From Tunturibacter psychrotolerans (GTDB taxonomy: Bacteria > Acidobacteriota > Terriglobia > Terriglobales > Acidobacteriaceae), in NCBI RefSeq assembly GCF_040359615.1, contig NZ_CP132942.1, positions 434,001 through 498,000 of the forward strand: a DNA stretch of 64,000 nt, in the 5' to 3' direction. This document shows positions 64,000 through 64,000 of this stretch, piece after piece. Each line of letters begins with the position of its first letter. Positions within the stretch are counted from its first letter, which is position 1. The notes below the pieces were generated by a model. It worked only from the letters and a program-made list of their open reading frames with translations. It searched no databases and had not been told where the DNA came from. The position numbers and the translations under genes were made by a program.

Positions 64000-64000
64000 T

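Noticed and set aside
1..64000. CRISPR array or CRISPR-guided transposon
   Set aside because: No direct-repeat/spacer pattern and no cas gene was seen, although TniQ proteins are present; the element appears to use protein-guided targeting.

Overview
ORGANISM AND OVERALL TYPE. The window looks like a chromosomal segment of an Acidobacteriota soil bacterium (Terriglobia-like). This is inferred from a large sedolisin-type protease with Ig-like repeats, the DUF3300/DUF2950 pair, DUF1254/DUF1214 and DUF4239 proteins, and moderate GC. No rRNA or tRNA gene or CRISPR array was found, so the assignment rests on gene content only. LAYOUT. (1) 1-28,493, all on the minus strand: one compact gene cluster for an extracellular contractile injection system (eCIS; Afp/PVC-like phage-tail-derived machine). 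Transcription order: DUF4255 tail-terminator-like protein, Ig/carboxypeptidase-regulatory-like protein, sheath 1, tube 1, sheath 2, tube 2, small DUF5908-like protein, LysM baseplate protein, gpD-like hub, gp5-like OB-fold spike, a hydrophobic unknown, gp25-like, gpJ-like, NHL-propeller/gpI-like, three tandem paralogous Cys-rich or fibre-like proteins, a possible tape-measure/assembly protein, an AAA+ ATPase, then two DUF4157 ('eCIS core domain') proteins separated by a small unknown gene. The last one runs off the left edge and is the best payload candidate. Most genes overlap by 1-4 bases or are separated by fewer than about 40. I saw no frameshift in the 22 genes. (2) 28,494-29,379: divergent control region, then a DUF1360 membrane protein and a small MSCCGK protein that face away from the eCIS genes. 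(3) 29,594-46,104: a Tn7/Tn5053-like transposon of about 16.5 kb. Its right end, TnsB-site-like repeats, TGTCA termini and 5-base junction spacer can be read directly. Remnants of further copies lie head-to-tail on both sides. Transposition genes are tnsA, a fused tnsB-tnsC (tniA-tniB) with a -1 frame disruption near its end, and two divergent tniQ genes. Cargo includes a metallophosphoesterase joined across a frameshift to a STAND-like P-loop ATPase (candidate antiphage system), a histone-H1-like Lys/Ala-rich protein with a small basic partner, an XRE regulator with a palindromic operator, a zinc-ribbon-like protein, and decayed alginate-export and DUF1643 genes. (4) 46,902-56,326: sedolisin (S53) protease interrupted by an in-frame TGA, AraC regulator, DUF4239 membrane protein, and a three-gene run (DUF1254/DUF1214 lipoprotein, DUF5666/OmpA-like protein, secreted unknown). 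(5) 56,534-64,000, minus strand: DUF2950 remnant, a response regulator/PP2C phosphatase and hybrid histidine kinase operon, then DUF2950 and DUF3300 envelope proteins; DUF3300 runs off the right edge. HOW IT WORKS TOGETHER. The eCIS cluster encodes nearly all recognised structural and assembly parts (tube, sheath, baseplate, spike, ATPase, cap) and probably its own cargo. Notable are flagellin-IN-like repeats inserted in one sheath, a beta-propeller on the baseplate gpI protein, a trio of paralogues, and a DUF4157-OmpA fusion. The transposon next to it carries broken reading frames, several at homopolymers, while the eCIS is intact. This argues for decay of the island rather than uniform sequencing error, but only raw reads can settle it.
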